DNA of 64,000 nucleotides from Streptomyces netropsis (GCF_014203545.1 NZ_JACHJG010000017.1:62001-126000), one strand, 5' to 3'. Positions 53,839 through 63,239 are shown, counted from the first letter of the stretch. Made by a program: numbers and translations. Notes: generated from the sequence alone by a model not told the origin.

Positions 53839-54948
53839 CTACGCGCTGAGGCGGCTGCCCATCCACTGAAGGGTGGGGTTCAGCTCACGGCGCCACGTGT
53901 TGAAGTTGTGGCCGCCGCTGTCGAGGATGATCGAGGAGACCCGGGCGTCACCCTTGGCCATCTTGATGAACTTCAGGGTGTCCTTGTAGTTGTGCTCGCC
54001 CTGCTCGCTGCTGGTCACCAGGACCGAGATCGGCGGGGTCTTCGTGTTCTTCAGCCGCCACATCACGTTGTTCTCGTTCTCCAGCTTCTTGCTGCCGCCG
54101 AAGAGGGAACCGGTGGTGGGGTCCTGCAGGGCCTTGTAGTAGCCGGAGAGCGAGGCGGCGGCGCCGTAGGCCTCGGGGTGGCGCATGGCGATCTTCAGCG
54201 CGCAGTAGCCGCCGGTCGAGTTGCCGATGATGCCCCAGTTCGCGGCCTTGTCGCCGACGCGGTAACGCTGGGAGACCGCCTTGCGGAGATCCTTCGTGAA
54301 GAAGGTCTCGGCCTGGGGGCCGTCGGGTATGTCGATGCATTCGGTGTCGCGCTGCCCCACCACGGACGGCCGCATCATGACCAGGATGGTGGGCTGCATC
54401 TTCTTCGCCTTGGCGAGCTTGTGCGCGCGCACCGGGTAGTCCAGGCCCTTGATGAGGGCCTCGGAGGTGCCCGGGTAGCCGGTCAGGACGACCGAGGCCG
54501 GAAAGTTCTTCTTCGCGTACTCCGGCTGGAAGTACTCCGGCGGCAGGTAGACGTAGGCCGGGCCGTTGATCTTCGAGTCCACACCCGCGACGTTGATCTT
54601 CTCGATCTTGCCGCCGACCCGCGGCACGTCGCCGCGCGGCACCTTCACCGCCTGCGTGCTCACGACCTGCACCCGCTTGCCGCTGGCGCTGTGGTCGACG
54701 ACGACGCCCTCCGACTTGACCTGACCGAAGAGGTCGGCCCAGGAGCCGTAGAAGCCGAAGGACTGGTTCGCCCACAGGCCTATCGCCGCGAACAGCGTCA
54801 GCTGCGTGGCCAGCATCATGCCGACGCGGCCGAGGATCGATCCGATGCTCTTCTTGCCCAGGCGGGGCCAGAGCCAAATGGTCAACGCGAAGAGCACTAC
54901 CGCAGCCGAGATGGCCAGCAGTAGTACCGCCATGCTGGTGAGACCCAT
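53839..54948 (-). CDS. Membrane-anchored esterase (alpha/beta hydrolase, esterase D/antigen 85-like)
   Basis: Protein of 369 residues. Two hydrophobic segments in the first 65 residues (AVLLLAISAAVVLFALTIWLW, and MMLATQLTLFAAIGLWA) place the catalytic part outside the membrane. The nucleophile is in GIIGNSTGGYCALK, and SGGHNFNTWRREL supplies the His. It resembles putative-esterase family members related to mycolyltransferases. Divergent from the MprF-like gene. Streptomycetes make no mycolates, so the substrate is unknown. Confidence 0.85.
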   Translation of the reverse strand: MGLTSMAVLLLAISAAVVLFALTIWLWPRLGKKSIGSILGRVGMMLATQLTLFAAIGLWANQSFGFYGSWADLFGQVKSEGVVVDHSASGKRVQVVSTQAVKVPRGDVPRVGGKIEKINVAGVDSKINGPAYVYLPPEYFQPEYAKKNFPASVVLTGYPGTSEALIKGLDYPVRAHKLAKAKKMQPTILVMMRPSVVGQRDTECIDIPDGPQAETFFTKDLRKAVSQRYRVGDKAANWGIIGNSTGGYCALKIAMRHPEAYGAAASLSGYYKALQDPTTGSLFGGSKKLENENNVMWRLKNTKTPPISVLVTSSEQGEHNYKDTLKFIKMAKGDARVSSIILDSGGHNFNTWRRELNPTLQWMGSRLSA

Positions 54949-55119
54949 GAGGTGCTTTCTGCCAGAGCGACCGGAAGCCCGAGTCGCGGAATGGTTACTT
55001 CTTTCCGGGCTTGGCCCCCGGCGGAACCTCAACCCCGAAACCGTCGTCCTACAGGGCGCATAAAGTCCGGGCGCTGCCGCCAGACGGCGCAGGTCCACTC
55101 GACAGGACGACGGGAAGAG

Positions 55120-56973
55120 ATGTCTGTCAGGGTAGATGGCAAAAAGTCCGATGGGGTTCCCGAGGGGGACAAGCCACTGTCGAGGCTCGCGCGCATCGTC
55201 AGAGGGCCGAAGCCCGAGAACGTGCCTGCCGTCGTGGGCACGGTCGCCGCGCTCATCGGTCTGGCGGACATCGTGGCCGGGGTCGTCCCCCGGTACCGGT
55301 GGAGCAGGATGCACGCGCTCTCCGAGGTGCTTCCCGGCACGGTGACCCAGCTGGCCGCGGCCGGCTCGATCATCGTCGGCATCCTGCTGCTGATGCTCGC
55401 CCACGGCCTCAAGCGCGCCAAGCAGCGCGCCTGGCTCGCCGCCGTCGTGGTGCTGCCGATCGGCGCCGCCGCGCAGCTGATCTACCAGCACTCCCGCATC
55501 GGCACCCTTCTCACGCTGCTGCTCTTCGGCTACCTGCTCCGGCACAAGAAGTCCTTTGCCGCGCTGCCGGACCCCCGCAGCCGCTGGAAGGCGGTCGCCA
55601 ACTTCATCCTCATGGGCGGGGCCAGCTTCGGCCTCGGCTGGGTGATCGTCGGCTCCCACGCGAACAAGATGGTCGGCGACCCGCCGGTGCTGGAGCAGAT
55701 CGAGCACGTCATCTGGGGCCTCTTCGGCTTTGAAGGATCGATCCGCTACACCGGCGGCGTCGACTACACCGTCGGCTACTCCCTCGGTGCCCTCGGTCTG
55801 CTGACCGTGGCCACCACCGCCTACCTGGCCTTCCGCCCGGCGTACCCGGCGCCCGTCCTCACCGAGGAGGACGAGGACCGGCTGCGCGAGCTGCTCGCCA
55901 AGCACGGCGAGCGCGACTCGCTCGGCCACTTCGCGCTGCGCCGCGACAAGAGCGTCGTCTTCTCGCCCTCCGGCAAGGCCGCCGTCTCCTACCGCGTCGT
56001 CTCCGGCGTGATGCTCGCCAGTGGTGACCCCATCGGTGACGTCGAGGCCTGGCCGGGCGCGATAGAGCAGTTCATGGAGCTGGCCAAGCGCCACTCCTGG
56101 ACCCCCGCGGTCGCCGGCTGCAGCGAGACCGGCGGTGAGGTGTGGACCCGTGAGACCGGTCTGGACGCCCTGGAGATGGGCGACGAGGCCATCGTCGACG
56201 TGGCCGACTTCAGTCTCTCCGGACGCTCCATGCGCAACGTCCGCCAGATGGTCAAGCGCATCGAGCGCAACGGCTACAGCACCAAGGTGCGCCGGGTCGG
56301 GGACCTGAGCCCCGAGGAGCTCGAGGTCGTCCAGAAGGCCGCCAACGCCTGGCGCGACACCGAGGACGAGCGCGGCTTCTCCATGGCGCTGGGCCGGATC
56401 GGCGACCCCAAGGACCTGGACGCCGTCATCGCCACCGCCCACAAGGACCCGGAGGAGGGCGAGGACGTCGCCTTCGGCGACCTCAAGGCCATGCAGCACT
56501 ACGTGCCGTGGGGCCCGGAGGGCAGCTCGCTGGAGCTCATGCGCCGTGACCGCAGCGCCGACCCGGGCATGAACGAGCTGCTGATCGTCGCCTTCCTGCA
56601 GGCGGCGCCCGACCTCAAGATCAAGCGCATGTCGCTGAACTTCGCGTTCTTCCGCTCCGCCCTCGAGCGCGGCGGCAAGCTCGGCGCGGGCCCGGTGGTC
56701 CGCATCCAGCGCACGGTGCTGATCTTCCTGTCGCGCTGGTTCCAGATCGAGTCGCTGTACAAGTTCAACGAGAAGTTCCGGCCGCGCTGGGAGCCGCGCT
56801 TCATCGTCTTCCCGAACAGCCGCGACCTGCCCCGCATCGGCTTCGCGATGATGCAGGCGGAGGGCTTCCTGGAGCTGCCGCGGCTGCTGCGCCGCCGCCC
56901 GGCGGAGCCGAAGCCCTACGCGCAGGACGAGGACAGCGCCCCGGCGCAGAGCGAGGTCACTCGCGCGGCCTGA
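55120..56973 (+). CDS. MprF-like phosphatidylglycerol lysyltransferase-type protein (DUF2156)
   Basis: Membrane protein of 617 residues. Residues about 30-260 hold six membrane helices; residues about 290-600 are the soluble GNAT-fold DUF2156 domain that transfers an amino acid from tRNA to phosphatidylglycerol (VFSPSGKAAVSYRV, GDPIGD, LSLNFAFFRSALE-like segment). No lysyl-tRNA synthetase domain is fused. It would alter surface charge and resistance to cationic peptides. ATG 55120 with GGGAAG close by. Confidence 0.85.
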   Translation: MSVRVDGKKSDGVPEGDKPLSRLARIVRGPKPENVPAVVGTVAALIGLADIVAGVVPRYRWSRMHALSEVLPGTVTQLAAAGSIIVGILLLMLAHGLKRAKQRAWLAAVVVLPIGAAAQLIYQHSRIGTLLTLLLFGYLLRHKKSFAALPDPRSRWKAVANFILMGGASFGLGWVIVGSHANKMVGDPPVLEQIEHVIWGLFGFEGSIRYTGGVDYTVGYSLGALGLLTVATTAYLAFRPAYPAPVLTEEDEDRLRELLAKHGERDSLGHFALRRDKSVVFSPSGKAAVSYRVVSGVMLASGDPIGDVEAWPGAIEQFMELAKRHSWTPAVAGCSETGGEVWTRETGLDALEMGDEAIVDVADFSLSGRSMRNVRQMVKRIERNGYSTKVRRVGDLSPEELEVVQKAANAWRDTEDERGFSMALGRIGDPKDLDAVIATAHKDPEEGEDVAFGDLKAMQHYVPWGPEGSSLELMRRDRSADPGMNELLIVAFLQAAPDLKIKRMSLNFAFFRSALERGGKLGAGPVVRIQRTVLIFLSRWFQIESLYKFNEKFRPRWEPRFIVFPNSRDLPRIGFAMMQAEGFLELPRLLRRRPAEPKPYAQDEDSAPAQSEVTRAA

Positions 56974-57004
56974 CCGCGCGGCGGCCGAATGAAGAGTGCG
57001 TGAA

Positions 57005-57046
57005 AACGCCCCCTGTCCGACCTTTCGGGCAGGGGGCGTTCTCTTT
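57005..57046 (+). terminator. Terminator after the MprF-like gene
   Basis: AACGCCCCCTG (57005-57015) and CAGGGGGCGTT (57030-57040) form an 11-bp stem followed by CTCTTT. Confidence 0.85.
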
Positions 57047-57069
57047 GCCGCACGCCCTAGGCTGGTGGC

Positions 57070-57960
57070 ATGAGTACGTTGCGCGGTCGTTTCGGACCTG
57101 TCGGGCTGCCGGAGTGGGACCGCTGTGCGGTGATGGGCGTCGTCAACGTCACGCCCGATTCGTTCTCCGACGGCGGCCACTGGTTCGATACCGCCGCGGC
57201 GGTCAAGCGGGGCCTGGACCTGGTCACGGGCGGCGCCGACCTGGTCGACGTGGGCGGCGAGTCCACCCGGCCCGGCGCGCCGCGGGTGGACGAGGCGGAG
57301 GAGCTGCGCCGGGTGATCCCGGTGGTGCGCGGCCTGGCCGGCGAGGGCGTGGTGGTGTCCGTGGACACCATGCGGGCCGCGGTCGCGGAGGCGGCGGTCA
57401 CGGCCGGCGCGGTGCTGGTCAACGACGTGAGCGGCGGGCTCGCCGACCCGGAGATGGTGCCCGTGGTGGCCGCGGCCGACGTGCCGTTCGTGGTGATGCA
57501 CTGGCGCGGTTTCAGCGCCGACATGAACAGCCGCGCCGTCTACGGGGACGTGGTCGCCGAGGTGCTCGCCGAGCTGCGGCAGCGGGTGGAGGCCGTCGTC
57601 GACGGGGGCGTCGACCCCCGGCGGATCGTGGTGGACCCGGGACTGGGCTTCGCGAAGAACGCCGAGCACGATCTGGCGCTGGTCGCCCGGCTGGCGCACC
57701 TGCGCCGGGAGCTGGACCTGCCGATGCTGGTGGCGGCCTCCCGGAAGCGGTTCCTCGGCCGGGTACTGGCAGGGGACGAGGGCAGCCCGCCACCGGCCCG
57801 CGAGCGGGACGCGGCGACGGCCGCCGTCTCCGCCCTCGCGGCGCGCGAGGGCGCGTGGGCGGTGCGGGTGCACGAAGTGGGCGCGAGCGCGGACGCCGTC
57901 CGTGTCGCGAGAGCCGTAGAGGGCGCAGCGGCCGCGGCCGGCGCCGAGGGGGCCTGGTGA
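57070..57960 (+). CDS. folP: Dihydropteroate synthase
   Basis: Joins PABA to 6-hydroxymethyl-dihydropterin pyrophosphate, the sulfonamide target; 296 residues. GVVNVTPDSFSDGG, VDVGGESTRPGA, VNDVSGG, VDPGLGFAKN and AASRKRFLG are all present. ATG 57070. Its stop overlaps the start of an NTF2-like gene. Note that the same window holds a dedicated PABA-making gene set at 14-17 kb. Confidence 0.97.
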   Translation: MSTLRGRFGPVGLPEWDRCAVMGVVNVTPDSFSDGGHWFDTAAAVKRGLDLVTGGADLVDVGGESTRPGAPRVDEAEELRRVIPVVRGLAGEGVVVSVDTMRAAVAEAAVTAGAVLVNDVSGGLADPEMVPVVAAADVPFVVMHWRGFSADMNSRAVYGDVVAEVLAELRQRVEAVVDGGVDPRRIVVDPGLGFAKNAEHDLALVARLAHLRRELDLPMLVAASRKRFLGRVLAGDEGSPPPARERDAATAAVSALAAREGAWAVRVHEVGASADAVRVARAVEGAAAAAGAEGAW

Positions 57961-58436
57961 GCACAGCGCGTACGGACAGCGAGCGGGTCGAGCTGGCGAA
58001 CACCGCGCTGTACGAGGCGGTGGAGCGCGGCGACACGGTGGCCATGGAGGGGCTGTGGCTGGACAGCCCCGACGTCGACGTCTCGTGCGTGCACCCGGGG
58101 TGGCCGGTGCTGCGGGGCCGGGGCGAGGTGCTCCGTTCGTACGCGCTGATCATGGCGAGCACCGACTACATCCAGTTCTTCCTCACCGACGTCGAGGTGG
58201 CGGTGGCCGGTGACACGGCCTTGGTGACCTGCACGGAGAACATCCTCAGTGGTGGCCCGGCGGAGACGGAGGGCGAGCTGGGGCCGCTGGTGGGCCAGCT
58301 GGTCGTGGCGACGAACGTCTTCCGGCGGGTGGGGGAGGACTGGAAGGTCTGGTCCCACCACGGTTCGCCGGTGCTCGCGGGCCGGGAGGACGAAGAGGAC
58401 GAGGAAGAGGAGCCGGGCGGTCCGGAGCGGGCGTGA
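57957..58436 (+). CDS. NTF2-like (SnoaL-fold) protein
   Basis: Protein of 159 residues with the cone-shaped SnoaL/NTF2 fold: ANTALYEAVERGDTVAMEGLWLD, VSCVHPGWPVLRGRGEVLRSYALIM and VWSHHGSPV. GTG 57957 overlaps the folP stop (GTGA), so it is coupled to folate genes. The C-terminus is a very acidic stretch. Its position between folP and folB is common in streptomycetes; a pterin- or small-molecule-binding role is possible but unproven. Confidence 0.85.
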   Translation: MSTARTDSERVELANTALYEAVERGDTVAMEGLWLDSPDVDVSCVHPGWPVLRGRGEVLRSYALIMASTDYIQFFLTDVEVAVAGDTALVTCTENILSGGPAETEGELGPLVGQLVVATNVFRRVGEDWKVWSHHGSPVLAGREDEEDEEEEPGGPERA

Positions 58437-58778
58437 TCCGGCGTCGGCGGTGTGCGAGGAGGGTGCTGCGCCAGTGGCATGCGTCACTTGTGGGGCGTGG
58501 GTTCCGTCACGGCGCAACGTCAGTGTGAGGGGAATGTGATCACTCGTTCGAGCTGCTTGCGGGCGGGGTAGGGGTGGAGCGCGAGGGCATCGGGTAAGCG
58601 CGGCGGGAGCCGTCTAGCACCGCATGCACTCCTTGTCCATAGCACCCGTGGGCGGGCACTGTCGGTGCGCGCAGGTAGATTCGAAGATGGGTAACCCGGC
58701 CGAAGGCAGGGGGACGGGCGATGTGCCGGCAGCGGTCGGCGCGCTCCCGCACACCGACAACCAGCAGGAGTGATTCGT
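58437..58778. other. Intergenic region upstream of folB
   Basis: 342 bp between the NTF2-like stop and folB start. It holds a small reading frame ending in the folB ribosome-binding site (listed next) and GC-rich sequence with no evident terminator. Confidence 0.5.
58687..58773 (+). CDS. Candidate 28-residue ORF leading into folB
   Basis: ATG 58687 opens a 28-residue frame (MGNPAEGRGTGDVPAAVGAL...) ending at TGA 58771-58773, immediately after the folB AGGAG site. About 85 percent of its codons end in G or C, like real genes here. The frame can extend upstream to ATG 58624 (49 residues). Translation across the site would couple it to folB. No homology recognised; may be chance. Confidence 0.35.
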   Translation: MGNPAEGRGTGDVPAAVGALPHTDNQQE

Positions 58779-59138
58779 GTGGATCGTGTCGCGCTGCGCG
58801 GCTTGAAGGCTCGCGGACACCACGGGGTGTTCCCCCGGGAGCGCGAGGAGGGCCAGACCTTCATCGTGGACCTGGTGCTGAGCCTGGACACCCGGCCCGC
58901 CGCGGACGCGGACGACCTCGCGAAGACCGTGCACTACGGCGTGGTGGCCGAAGAGGTCGTCGGCGTGGTGCAAGGTGAGCCGGTCGACCTGATCGAGACT
59001 CTGGCCGAGCGAATCGCCCAGCAGTGCCTCAAGCACGAAGCGGTACGGGAGGTGGAGGTCGTCGTGCACAAGCCCGACGCCCCGATCACCGTGCCGTTCG
59101 ACGATGTGACGATCACGATTACCCGGAGCCGAGTATGA
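58779..59138 (+). CDS. folB: Dihydroneopterin aldolase
   Basis: Cleaves 7,8-dihydroneopterin to 6-hydroxymethyl-dihydropterin; 119 residues. RGLKARGHHGVFPRERE and TVHYGVVAEEV, then LIETLAERIAQQCL and VHKPDAPI are the family motifs. GTG 58779 has AGGAG 8 bases upstream; GTG 58770 is too close to it. Its stop overlaps folK (ATGA). Confidence 0.95.
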   Translation: MDRVALRGLKARGHHGVFPREREEGQTFIVDLVLSLDTRPAADADDLAKTVHYGVVAEEVVGVVQGEPVDLIETLAERIAQQCLKHEAVREVEVVVHKPDAPITVPFDDVTITITRSRV

Positions 59139-59728
59139 GCAGCAGCGACCCGACCGTGCAGCCGGTGCCCGCCTCCGTGGTGGAGCAGGTGGACGCCGCC
59201 GATGTGACGTTGAGCAATCCCAAGCGGGCGGTGATCTCGCTCGGCAGCAATCTGGGCAACCGCCTGGAGACCCTGCAGGGCGCGATCGACGCGCTGGAGG
59301 ACACCCCGGGCCTGCGGGTCAAGGCGGTCTCCCCGGTGTACGAGACCCAGCCCTGGGGCGTCGACGCGGACTCGCAGCCGACGTATTACAACGCGGTGGT
59401 GCTGGTGAAGACCACGCTTCCGCCGGCCTCGCTGCTGGAGCGCGGGCACGCCATCGAGGAGGCCTTCGAGCGCGTGCGGGACGAGCGCTGGGGCCCCCGC
59501 ACCCTTGATGTCGATATCGTTACCTATCAGGACGTTCTGTCGGACGACCCCTTGCTGACGCTGCCGCATCCGCGCGCCCATGAGCGCGCTTTCGTCCTGG
59601 TGCCGTGGTACGACGTGGACCCGGAGGCCGTGGTGCCCGGTCGCGGCCCGGTCGTCGAGCTGCTGTCCGGCGTCGGCACGGACGGCGTCAATCCGCGCGT
59701 CGACCTGGAACTTCGACTGCCCGAGTAG
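59135..59728 (+). CDS. folK: 2-amino-4-hydroxy-6-hydroxymethyldihydropteridine pyrophosphokinase
   Basis: Pyrophosphorylates the pterin for FolP; 197 residues. AVISLGSNLGNR, ETQPWGV, YYNAVVLV, RWGPRTLDVDIVTY and LPHPRAHERAFVLVPW are diagnostic. A 30-residue N-terminal extension precedes the core. Coupled to folB by ATGA, followed by a DUF3180 gene. Confidence 0.96.
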   Translation: MSSSDPTVQPVPASVVEQVDAADVTLSNPKRAVISLGSNLGNRLETLQGAIDALEDTPGLRVKAVSPVYETQPWGVDADSQPTYYNAVVLVKTTLPPASLLERGHAIEEAFERVRDERWGPRTLDVDIVTYQDVLSDDPLLTLPHPRAHERAFVLVPWYDVDPEAVVPGRGPVVELLSGVGTDGVNPRVDLELRLPE

Positions 59729-59781
59729 CCGTTGGGCCCATGTAGTTCCGGTGCGCCGAGGAATCATGGAGGAGCGACCCA

Positions 59782-60273
59782 GTGAAGCAACTGCGGGTCA
59801 GTGTGCTGGTCGGGCTGTTCGCGGTGGCCGGGATCCTGTCCTGGGCGGGCGCCCGGCTGTGGGACTCGGTCGGCACCCTGCCGAGGGTGCCGGTGGCAGC
59901 GCCCATCGTGCTGGCGGTCATCGCCGTCGTCCTGGCCGCGACCGCGTTCTCGCTGCGCGCCCGGCTGCGGGCCCAGCGTGAGCGGCGGCCCGGCGCCAAG
60001 GGCGTCGACCCGCTGCTGGCCGCCCGCGCGGTCGTCTTCGGCCAGGCGAGCGCACTCGTCGCGGCGCTGGTGGCGGGGATGTACGGCGGGGTGGGCGTCT
60101 TCCTGCTGATCGACGGCCTGGACGTTGCGGTCCGCCGGGACCAGGCGATCTACGCGGGCGCGTCCGTGCTCGCGGGCGCGTGCGTGGTGGCCGCGGCCTT
60201 CTTCCTGGAGCGCGTCTGCAAGCTCCCGGAGGACGACGACGAGAACGGCGGCACGACGGCGAAGGCGGCGTAG
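59782..60273 (+). CDS. DUF3180 membrane protein
   Basis: Protein of 163 residues with four hydrophobic helices (LVGLFAVAGILSWAGARLW, IVLAVIAVVLAATAFSL, SALVAALVAGMYGGVGVFLL, AGASVLAGACVVAAAFFL). DUF3180 follows folK in many actinobacteria. GTG 59782 has GGAGGAG before it. Function unknown. Confidence 0.9.
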   Translation: MKQLRVSVLVGLFAVAGILSWAGARLWDSVGTLPRVPVAAPIVLAVIAVVLAATAFSLRARLRAQRERRPGAKGVDPLLAARAVVFGQASALVAALVAGMYGGVGVFLLIDGLDVAVRRDQAIYAGASVLAGACVVAAAFFLERVCKLPEDDDENGGTTAKAA

Positions 60274-60290
60274 CCGCCGCGGGTCGTGTG

Positions 60291-60399
60291 TCCGCACCTC
60301 CGCTGCGCGGCGGTGTCCTCAATCGCCGGACGGGCTGCAAATACAGCCCGTCCGGCGATTGAGGACGCGCCCGCAGGGCGCCCGCCGCCGCAGGCGGCA
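60291..60399. repeat. Dispersed intergenic inverted repeat, copy E (best)
   Basis: Perfect 21-bp arms at 60316-60336 and 60345-60365 with an 8-base loop, between convergent DUF3180 and opuCA-like genes. A CCGCTGCGCGG stem on the left and CGCCC-GCA-GGGCG and GCCGCCGCAGGCGGC stems on the right make a row of hairpins. Probably a bidirectional terminator. Confidence 0.9.
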
Positions 60400-60409
60400 C
60401 CGACAACCC

Positions 60410-61579
60410 CTAGACGCCGGGGATCGTCTCCAGCTCCACGTCACCCCGCGAAGCCCCCCGCGCATCCGCGTCGATCGAGCGCCGCAGCGCCTCGTGGAGC
60501 CGTGCCGGGGTGAGGACGCCCAGGAAGTGGTCGGCGTCCTCGCCGTCGAGGACGGCGATCCACCCGGCGTCGTGCTGGAGCATCGTGCTGAACGCCTGCT
60601 TGAGCGAGGCCCCCACGGGCAGCCAGGCGTCCATGCGCCGCGAGTGCCGGCGGACGGTGCCGTCGGCGGGGCCGGTCAGCGCGTCGGCGGAGACCCAGCC
60701 GTGCAGATGGTCCGCGTCGTCCAGGACGACGGCCCAGCGCGCGCCCTCCGCGGCCAGCCGGGCGGCGGCGGTGACGATTTGGTCGTCGAGGTGGACGACC
60801 GGCGGCTGCTCCAGGTCGCCGGGCTCGATGGAGGTCACCGACAGGCGCTTGAGGCCGCGGTCGGCCCCGACGAAGTCGGCGACGTACGGCGTGGCGGGGG
60901 CGCCGAGGACCGCCGCGGGCGGGTCGAACTGCTCGATGCGCCCGTTGCCGTAGACGGCGATGCGGTCACCGAGGCGGACGGCCTCCTCGATGTCGTGCGT
61001 GACGAACAGGACGGTCTTGCGGACCTGGGACTGCAGCCGCAGGAACTCGTTCTGCAAGTGCTCGCGGACGACGGGGTCGACCGCGCCGAAGGGTTCGTCC
61101 ATCAGGAGCACGGGCGGGTCGGCGGCCAGGGCGCGCGCCACGCCGACCCGCTGGCGCTGCCCGCCGGAGAGCTGGTCGGGATAGCGGTCGCCGTAGACGG
61201 ACGGGTCGAGGCCGACGAGGTCGAGCAACTCGGCCGCGCGGGCGCGGGCCTTCTTGCGCTGCCAGCCCAGCAGGTGCGGGACGGTCGCGGTGTTGTCCAG
61301 CACGGTCTTGTGCGGGAAGAGGCCGACCTGCTGGATGACGTAACCGATGCGGCGGCGCAGCTCCACGGGGTCGACCGTGGCGATGTCCTCGCCGTCGAGG
61401 TGGATGCGGCCGCTGGTCGGCTCGATCAGCCGGTTGACCATCTTCATCGTGGTGGTCTTGCCGCAGCCGGAGGGTCCGACGAGCGTGACCAGCTCGCCCT
61501 CCGCCACCTCGAACGACAGGTCGTCCACGGCGGTCGTGCCATCGGCGTAGCGCTTGGTGACGTGCTCGAAGCGGATCAT
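60410..61579 (-). CDS. Glycine betaine/proline ABC transporter ATPase (OpuCA-like, CBS domains)
   Basis: ATP-binding subunit of 389 residues of an osmoprotectant importer. Walker A GPSGCGKTTT, signature LSGGQRQRVG, Walker B VLLMDEPFGAVD, and the family-specific TATVPHLLGW. Residues about 250-380 form a tandem CBS-like region that senses ionic strength in OpuA/OpuC. ATG 61579; divergent from the permease genes, 129 bp apart, an arrangement suggesting shared osmotic control. Confidence 0.92.
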   Translation of the reverse strand: MIRFEHVTKRYADGTTAVDDLSFEVAEGELVTLVGPSGCGKTTTMKMVNRLIEPTSGRIHLDGEDIATVDPVELRRRIGYVIQQVGLFPHKTVLDNTATVPHLLGWQRKKARARAAELLDLVGLDPSVYGDRYPDQLSGGQRQRVGVARALAADPPVLLMDEPFGAVDPVVREHLQNEFLRLQSQVRKTVLFVTHDIEEAVRLGDRIAVYGNGRIEQFDPPAAVLGAPATPYVADFVGADRGLKRLSVTSIEPGDLEQPPVVHLDDQIVTAAARLAAEGARWAVVLDDADHLHGWVSADALTGPADGTVRRHSRRMDAWLPVGASLKQAFSTMLQHDAGWIAVLDGEDADHFLGVLTPARLHEALRRSIDADARGASRGDVELETIPGV

Positions 61580-61708
61580 GCTTCCCCATTCTGGCCGTAC
61601 TCCTGTCAGACATTGTTGCCGTTGTGTGGCGGCCGCAGTCGAATGTCAGTGCGCGGGGTTAGGGTCGCCAGTAACCGAGGGTCAAGGGCCAGGGGGAGGT
61701 GAGGGCGG

Positions 61709-62398
61709 ATGGCGGGGCAGAACTGCCTGATCACCAATGAGTGGATTTGCGGCGAATATGTGCGCACGCGCGGTCAGGAGTTGACCGACGCCACTCTCCA
61801 GCACGTCGGCATCACGCTCGCGTCGGTCGCCATCGGGCTGCTCGTCGCCTTTCCGCTGGCCCTGCTGGCCCGCAGATGGCGCGGCGTGGCGGGACCGGTG
61901 CTCGGTCTGACCACGATCCTCTACACCGTCCCGTCGCTGGCGATGTTCTCGCTGCTGGTGCCGGTCTTCGGGCTGTCGGTGGCCGTCGTGGTGACGGGCC
62001 TGGTGCTCTATTCGCTGACGATCCTCGTGCGGAACATCCTGGCCGGGCTCGCCTCGGTGCCGGAGGAGGCGCGGGAGGCCGCCCGCGGCATGGGGTACGG
62101 GCCGGTGCGGCTGCTGTTCGGGGTCGAGCTCCCCCTGGCGCTGCCCGCCCTGATGGCGGGCCTGCGGATCACCACGGTCTCCACGGTCTCGCTCACCACC
62201 GTCGGCGCCATCATCGGCTACGGCGGTCTGGGCAATCTCATCTACGAGGGCATGCACAGCTTCTTCAAGGCGCAGGTGCTCACGGCGTCCGCGCTGTGCG
62301 TGGCCCTCGCGGTCCTCGCGGACCTCGCCCTGCTGCTTCTGCAGCGGCTGCTGACGCCCTGGGCGCGGGCGGGGAAGCGGAAGAAGGTGGCGGCCTGA
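61709..62398 (+). CDS. Glycine betaine ABC transporter permease 1
   Basis: Permease of 229 residues with about six helices; the BPD-type loop EEAREAARGMGYGPVRLLFGVELPLALP contains the EAA motif. LTTVGAIIGYGGLGNLIYEGM is typical of OpuCB/YehY. ATG 61709 follows GGAGG. Its stop overlaps the next start (TGATG). Confidence 0.92.
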   Translation: MAGQNCLITNEWICGEYVRTRGQELTDATLQHVGITLASVAIGLLVAFPLALLARRWRGVAGPVLGLTTILYTVPSLAMFSLLVPVFGLSVAVVVTGLVLYSLTILVRNILAGLASVPEEAREAARGMGYGPVRLLFGVELPLALPALMAGLRITTVSTVSLTTVGAIIGYGGLGNLIYEGMHSFFKAQVLTASALCVALAVLADLALLLLQRLLTPWARAGKRKKVAA

Positions 62399-63144
62399 TG
62401 AGTGTCCTCGCGAACACCTGGACGTGGCTGACCACCGGCGCGCACTGGTCCGGCGCGGACGGCGTCTGGCACCGCCTCGGCGAGCACCTGTTCCTGACCG
62501 TGGTGTGCCTGGCGATCTCCTGCGCCGTCGCGCTGCCCGTCGCCGTGCTGCTGGGCCACGTGGGCAAGGGCGGCGCGCTCGCGGTGAACATCTCCAACGC
62601 GGGTCGCGCGGTGCCCACGTTCGCGGTGCTGGTGCTGTTGCTCCTCAGCCCGCTCGGTACGCACGGGTCATGGCCGACGATCATCGCGCTGGTGCTGTTC
62701 GCCATCCCGCCGCTGCTGACCAACGCGTACGTGGGCATGCGCGAGGTCGACCGGGACGTGGTCGAGGCGGCGCGCGGCATGGGCATGACGGGCCGCCAGC
62801 TGATCGGCCGGGTCGAGCTGCCGCTCGCCTTCCCGCTGATCCTCACCGGCGTCCGGACCGCGGCCGTGCAGGTCGTGGCCACCACCACGCTGGCCGCGCT
62901 GCCCGGCGGCGGTGGCCTCGGCCGGATCATCACCGCCGGCTTCCGGCTCACCGACACCGCGCAGGTGGTGTCGGGGGCGCTGCTGGTGGCCGCGCTCGCC
63001 CTGCTGGTCGAGGGGGCGTTCGTGGCCGTGGAGCGGCTGCTGGACCCGCGGCGCCGCCGCACGCGCATAGCGGACCGGAAGACCGGCGGCCGCGGCCCGG
63101 CGGCTCCCGAGAAGGTGCTGCCACCGGTGGGAAATCCCGCCTGA
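62398..63144 (+). CDS. Glycine betaine ABC transporter permease 2
   Basis: Second permease, 248 residues, with EAA loop VVEAARGMGMTGRQLIGRVELPLAFP and IPPLLTNAYVGMREVDRD. It pairs with permease 1 to make the heterodimeric channel. The C-terminal 40 residues are an Arg/Pro-rich cytoplasmic tail. Confidence 0.92.
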   Translation: MSVLANTWTWLTTGAHWSGADGVWHRLGEHLFLTVVCLAISCAVALPVAVLLGHVGKGGALAVNISNAGRAVPTFAVLVLLLLSPLGTHGSWPTIIALVLFAIPPLLTNAYVGMREVDRDVVEAARGMGMTGRQLIGRVELPLAFPLILTGVRTAAVQVVATTTLAALPGGGGLGRIITAGFRLTDTAQVVSGALLVAALALLVEGAFVAVERLLDPRRRRTRIADRKTGGRGPAAPEKVLPPVGNPA

Positions 63145-63239
63145 CACCGCGCGGTGTCCCTGCGATGCTGCCGTTTTGACGTCTGATCACCCGCGCGTCC
63201 GCCCAGGTGGACGTTCGGCCGAAGTGGATGGAGTGCCCC

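Noticed and set aside
53839..57873. A 1344-codon antisense reading frame running through the MprF-like gene and part of folP
   Set aside because: It is an artefact of very high GC content; only its last 370 codons (the esterase) have coding character, and the rest mirrors genes on the plus strand.
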